Positions 5,899 through 8,692 of a stretch of DNA of 8,692 bases are shown here, one piece after another (within the stretch, counting starts at the first letter, position 1; each line of letters begins with the position of its first letter). A program made the translations under genes and the position numbers. Below the pieces are notes generated by a model, which saw only the letters and a program-made list of their open reading frames with translations, ran no database searches and had not been told where the DNA came from. The stretch covers positions 1 to 8,692 of the forward strand of contig JAAYMG010000206.1 in NCBI GenBank assembly GCA_012521525.1, given 5' to 3'. Origin of the DNA: Clostridiales bacterium (GTDB lineage Bacteria > Bacillota > Clostridia > Oscillospirales > JAAYOS01).

Positions 5899-6609
5899 AT
5901 GAACGCAAATGAGAGAAGGCTTGCGGAAAATACTTATCCGGGCCGCGGGATCGTTGTGGGGATGACGCCGGACGGCAAAAACCTGGTACAGATCTATTGG
6001 ATCATGGGAAGGAGCGAGAACAGCAGGAACAGGATATTCGTGCGGGAAGGCGATGCTGTTAAGACCAGGGCTTTTGTAGAAAGCAAAATGACTGACCCGT
6101 CGCTCATAATCTATTATCCGGTACGCACGGTCGGAAACGTCCACATCGTGTCGAACGGAGACCAGACGGACACGATCGCCTCATACATCAGTGAGGGCAG
6201 GACTTTTGAAGAGGCACTCCTAACCCGGCAATATGAACCTGACGCGCCGAATTATACACCTCGTATATCAGCAGCAATAATATACAATGGGGACAGTTCA
6301 AAATTTGTCATGTCGATTTTGAAGACTGTCGGCAACGACCCTGCGATCGAAAAAAAGGAGTTTTATACATACGGCAAGTTCGTTCCGGGTGAAGGAAGGT
6401 GCATCCACACATATATGAGGGACGGGAATCCGCTTCCGTCGTTTGAGGGAGAACCGTATAAGGTCTCACTTGGAAACGACCCTGATGTTACGGCAAAGCG
6501 CTATTGGAACATGCTTAATGAAGACAACAGGGTGTCGCTGCTTGTCAAGTATATAGATGTTGAAACAGGAAGCTCAGATATAAGGATCATCAACAGGTAT
6601 GTGGATTGA
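5899..6609 (+). CDS. purO: IMP cyclohydrolase, PurO type
   Basis: A 236-residue protein of the PurO-type IMP cyclohydrolase family (first known from archaea, also found in Clostridia). It closes FAICAR to IMP, the last step of de novo purine synthesis, and is unrelated to the cyclohydrolase domain of bifunctional PurH. Family-like features are the N-terminal YPGRGIVVGMTPDGKNLVQIYW segment (13-34), IMGRSENSRNR (35-45), and a C-terminal half with ISAAI and MSILKTV. The call is by overall recognition; I did not place catalytic residues. The ATG follows GGAGGG (5882-5887) by 11 bases, somewhat long. The transformylase gene 81 bases downstream supplies the preceding step, which strongly supports the function. 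I see no purine riboswitch upstream. Confidence 0.88.
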   Translation: MNANERRLAENTYPGRGIVVGMTPDGKNLVQIYWIMGRSENSRNRIFVREGDAVKTRAFVESKMTDPSLIIYYPVRTVGNVHIVSNGDQTDTIASYISEGRTFEEALLTRQYEPDAPNYTPRISAAIIYNGDSSKFVMSILKTVGNDPAIEKKEFYTYGKFVPGEGRCIHTYMRDGNPLPSFEGEPYKVSLGNDPDVTAKRYWNMLNEDNRVSLLVKYIDVETGSSDIRIINRYVD

Positions 6610-6611
6610 TT

Positions 6612-6671
6612 GAACGCTCTGTATAACGAACGCTCTGTATAACGAACGGTCAGTATAACAGACGGTATAAC
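6612..6671 (+). repeat. 16-base tandem repeats between purO and the transformylase gene
   Basis: Two identical copies of GAACGCTCTGTATAAC (6612-6627, 6628-6643) are followed by GAACGGTCAGTATAAC (6644-6659) and a shortened AGACGGTATAAC (6660-6671). The array starts 3 bases after the purO stop and ends 10 bases before the AAGGA ribosome site (6681-6685) of the next gene, so it makes up most of the intercistronic gap. Each unit carries a -10-like TATAAC. Confidence 0.9.
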
Positions 6672-6690
6672 AGATGTCGAAAGGAAGAGT

Positions 6691-7869
6691 ATGAAAGTGA
6701 ACAGTTTGACACTGAAATATGGGTGCAATCCAAATCAGAAGCCGGCAAAGGTTTTTATGTCGAAAGGCGAACTGCCGATAGAAGTGATGAACGGGAATCC
6801 GGGGTACATCAACCTGCTCGACGCGCTGAACGGCTATCAGCTTGTCCGCGAACTAAAGGAAGCCACCGGCTACCCTGCGGCGACGTCGTTTAAGCATGTA
6901 AGCCCGGCAGGTGCAGCTATCGGACTTCCGCTTAGCGACACTCTTAAGAAGATATATTTCGTTGAGAACAAGGAACTCTCGCCTCTGGCGGCGGCATATG
7001 CGCGTGCGAGAGGGGCAGACAGGATGTCTTCGTATGGCGACTTTATCGCGCTGAGTGATGTTTGCGATAAGGAGACCGCCGCTATCATTTCGCCTGAAGT
7101 GTCGGACGGTATAATCGCGCCCGGATATACTGATGAAGCACTCGCTATACTGAAGCGCAAACGTAAAGGCAGCTATAATATCATCAAAATAGATGAGGAT
7201 TACGTGCCTGAACTTATTGAACGCAAGGACGTTTACGGGGTGACCTTTGAGCAGAGACGCAATGATTATAAGGTAGACGAAAACGCGTTTCAGAACATAG
7301 TCACATCTAACAAAAACCTGACTGAAGAAGCCAAACGGGACCTGATCATATCTCTGATAACCCTTAAGTATACGCAGTCGAATTCCGTCTGCTATGCCTA
7401 TGATGGCCAGGCGATCGGCATCGGGGCCGGTCAGCAGTCAAGGATCCACTGCAATAGGTTAGCCGGAAGCAAAGCTGATACCTGGTTTTTGAGGCAGCAT
7501 GAAAAAACGCTTGGCCTTAAGTTCAGGAAAGGCATCGGACGCGCCGACCGTGACAACGCGATAGATGTCTATCTCTCTGAATTCTGGGAGGACTTGCTTG
7601 GGACCGATGCGTGGAAGGATATTTTTGAGGAGAAGCCGGAGCCTTTCACCGTTGAAGAGAAGAGGGAATATCTCAAAACCATAAAGGGTGTTTCGCTCGG
7701 ATCGGACGCGTTTTTCCCGTTCAGCGACAATATTGAACGGGCCAGGAGGAGCGGAGTGAGCTATATCGCCCAGCCCGGCGGATCTATCAGGGATGACGCG
7801 GTGATCGAAGCCTGCGATAAATACGGGATGGTGATGGTGTTTACGGGAATGCGCCTGTTCCACCATTGA
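6691..7869 (+). CDS. purH: AICAR transformylase (stand-alone PurH C-terminal domain)
   Basis: A 392-residue phosphoribosylaminoimidazolecarboxamide formyltransferase, which uses 10-formyl-tetrahydrofolate to make FAICAR from AICAR. Usual bifunctional PurH is about 510-590 residues with an N-terminal cyclohydrolase (MGS-like) domain; here the protein starts directly in the transformylase part. Visible motifs: the catalytic Lys68-His69 in SFKHVSPAG (66-74), YTQSNSVCYA (227-236), GIGAGQQSRIHC (243-254), LGSDAFFPFSDNIE (336-349), YIAQPGGSIRD (358-368), and the C-terminal TGMRLFHH. All key regions are intact. The ATG has AAGGA 5 bases upstream. The missing cyclohydrolase step is covered by purO just upstream, so the pair is functionally one purH and is probably cotranscribed. 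No terminator is evident after the stop. Confidence 0.95.
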   Translation: MKVNSLTLKYGCNPNQKPAKVFMSKGELPIEVMNGNPGYINLLDALNGYQLVRELKEATGYPAATSFKHVSPAGAAIGLPLSDTLKKIYFVENKELSPLAAAYARARGADRMSSYGDFIALSDVCDKETAAIISPEVSDGIIAPGYTDEALAILKRKRKGSYNIIKIDEDYVPELIERKDVYGVTFEQRRNDYKVDENAFQNIVTSNKNLTEEAKRDLIISLITLKYTQSNSVCYAYDGQAIGIGAGQQSRIHCNRLAGSKADTWFLRQHEKTLGLKFRKGIGRADRDNAIDVYLSEFWEDLLGTDAWKDIFEEKPEPFTVEEKREYLKTIKGVSLGSDAFFPFSDNIERARRSGVSYIAQPGGSIRDDAVIEACDKYGMVMVFTGMRLFHH

Positions 7870-7896
7870 TCAGACCCGGTATTTATTTCGTCGAGC

Positions 7897-7925
7897 TTGA
7901 TTTGCACTGGAAATTTCTATATAAT
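7897..7925 (+). promoter_or_regulatory. Promoter after the transformylase gene
   Basis: TTGATT (7897-7902) and TATAAT (7920-7925) are 17 bases apart. The start would be at about 7932, giving a leader of about 235 bases before the activase gene at 8167. The leader includes a small hairpin, ATCAG-GCAT-CTGAT (7952-7965). It could instead drive a short RNA. Confidence 0.55.
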
Positions 7926-8055
7926 GGGATTATAATATAGACAAGCTTTCCATCAGGCATCTGATACATACACTGATTTCCGAACAGCATTGTTTTAGCT
8001 GTCATAAAATAATACTGCTATGTGATGAATGGTATATCAGGTACCGATCAAAAGG

Positions 8056-8083
8056 CTGATATTAGTAATTGAACTTATATAAT
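8056..8083 (+). promoter_or_regulatory. Second candidate promoter for the activase-like gene
   Basis: CTGATA (8056-8061) and TATAAT (8078-8083) have a 16-base spacer. The -10 is perfect but the -35 is weak. It would give a leader of about 75 bases containing the hairpin at 8105-8131. Confidence 0.4.
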
Positions 8084-8104
8084 GAAATACGACTCATCTC
8101 ATTA

Positions 8105-8131
8105 AGCTTACCGACATATGATTGGTAAGCT
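8105..8131 (+). promoter_or_regulatory. Leader hairpin before the activase-like gene
   Basis: AGCTTACC (8105-8112) and GGTAAGCT (8124-8131) form a perfect 8-bp stem with an 11-base loop. ATGATTTTATA follows, a weak T-rich tail, so it could be a modest terminator/attenuator or an operator. It ends 35 bases before the start codon. Confidence 0.5.
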
Positions 8132-8166
8132 ATGATTTTATAAACATTTGTGATAGAGGGAATCAG

Positions 8167-8692
8167 ATGAAATATCTACTTGGTATCGATGTCGGTTCGA
8201 CGACCGTAAAGGCGGTCGTCACGGACAGTTCACTGAACATACAGTATAAAAGATATGAGCGGCACAATGCCCGTGTAAGGGAGAAGCTGCTTGTGATACT
8301 GCGCGAGATCAGGGAAAAGCTTGGGTCCGTCCCGGTAAAGGCCGCAGTGACGGGTTCGGCGGGACTCGGGATCTCGCAGCGCGCAGGCCTGCCTTTTGTA
8401 CAGGAGGTAGTAGCCTCCACCGGTGCGATCGAGCGGTTGCTGCCGGGGACCGATGTGGCTATCGAACTTGGCGGGGAGGACGCAAAGATAATATTCTTCG
8501 GACGTGTCCCGGAACAGCGGATGAACGGAACATGCGCGGGCGGGACCGGGGCCTTCATTGACCAGATGGCGACCCTGATGGACGTCACGGTCGACCGGTT
8601 GAACGATCTTGCCGCAAATCACGGCAAGATTTATCCGATAGCGTCAAGGTGCGGAGTGTTTGCGAAGTCGGATATCCAACCCCTGCTCAATC
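8167..8692 (+). CDS. 2-hydroxyacyl-CoA dehydratase activase-like ATPase (BadF/BcrA family), 5' part
   Basis: The first 175 residues are seen; the gene runs off the right edge. It belongs to the ASKHA-fold BadF/BadG/BcrA/HgdC family, which uses ATP hydrolysis and a [4Fe-4S] cluster to pass an electron to 2-hydroxyacyl-CoA dehydratases or benzoyl-CoA reductases. Visible features: the phosphate-binding loop GIDVGSTTVKA (6-16), VTGSAGLG (61-68), ELGGEDAK (100-107), and two cluster-ligand cysteines, Cys123 in NGTCAGGTGAF and Cys162 in SRCGVFAKSDIQPLLN. The ATG follows GAGGG (8156-8160) by 6 bases. In Clostridia such a start can belong to a single-domain activase of about 260 residues or to a protein of about 1400 residues with fused activase and dehydratase parts; the window cannot decide. 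No other fermentation gene is in view. Confidence 0.9.
   Translation, partial: MKYLLGIDVGSTTVKAVVTDSSLNIQYKRYERHNARVREKLLVILREIREKLGSVPVKAAVTGSAGLGISQRAGLPFVQEVVASTGAIERLLPGTDVAIELGGEDAKIIFFGRVPEQRMNGTCAGGTGAFIDQMATLMDVTVDRLNDLAANHGKIYPIASRCGVFAKSDIQPLLN

Noticed and set aside
7459..7866. 135-codon minus-strand frame
   Set aside because: It is antisense to the conserved C-terminal motifs of the AICAR transformylase.
8163..8622. Minus-strand frames of 141 and 130 codons
   Set aside because: They are shadows of the activase-like gene, whose nucleotide-binding and cluster motifs are clear on the + strand.

Overview
The window looks like a chromosomal segment of an anaerobic Firmicute (Clostridia-type). 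The evidence is a DUF436/YwlG-family gene, a purine branch made of a PurO-type IMP cyclohydrolase plus a stand-alone AICAR transformylase, and the start of a large 2-hydroxyacyl-CoA dehydratase activase-like gene. Shine-Dalgarno sites and sigma-A type promoters fit this too. The genus cannot be told from the sequence.

Layout from left to right. (1) Positions 1-273 are the trailer end of a type I-E-like CRISPR array with a 61-base period. Two perfect repeats are followed by three increasingly decayed ones; the leader and cas genes lie outside the window. (2) A good promoter (361-389) drives a ywlG-family gene (407-955), which ends at a bidirectional-looking hairpin terminator (1037-1065). A small REP-like repeat (964-1004) lies between gene and terminator. 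(3) On the minus strand, reading toward the CRISPR array, is a three-gene defence-like operon: a TerB_N/TerB_C protein (5006 to 3162), a BrxD/DUF2791 P-loop ATPase overlapping it by 4 bases (3165 to 1843), and the C-terminal remnant of an Lhr-like superfamily II helicase (1807 to 1148). The helicase ATPase core is missing, so the set appears broken. (4) About 890 bases without a clear gene (5007-5898) contain two inverted repeats and a perfect TTGACA-N17-TATAAT promoter with a small palindrome over its -35 box. That promoter points at two very short ORFs. (5) purO (5899-6609) and an AICAR transformylase gene (6691-7869) replace the usual bifunctional PurH; four 16-base-type tandem repeats fill the gap between them. 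(6) A 297-base intergenic region with two candidate promoters and a hairpin precedes an activase-like gene that runs off the right edge (8167 onward).

How the genes work together. PurO and the transformylase should together carry out the last two steps of IMP synthesis. The TerB/BrxD/helicase trio has the composition of a DNA-processing or anti-phage system: an accessory TerB-domain protein, an ATPase and a helicase. It sits beside a CRISPR array, so the left half of the window reads as a small, partly decayed defence island next to housekeeping genes. The most interesting items are the compact TerB-BrxD-helicase set with its lost helicase core, the heptad minisatellite inside the TerB protein, and the consensus promoter in the large gap.
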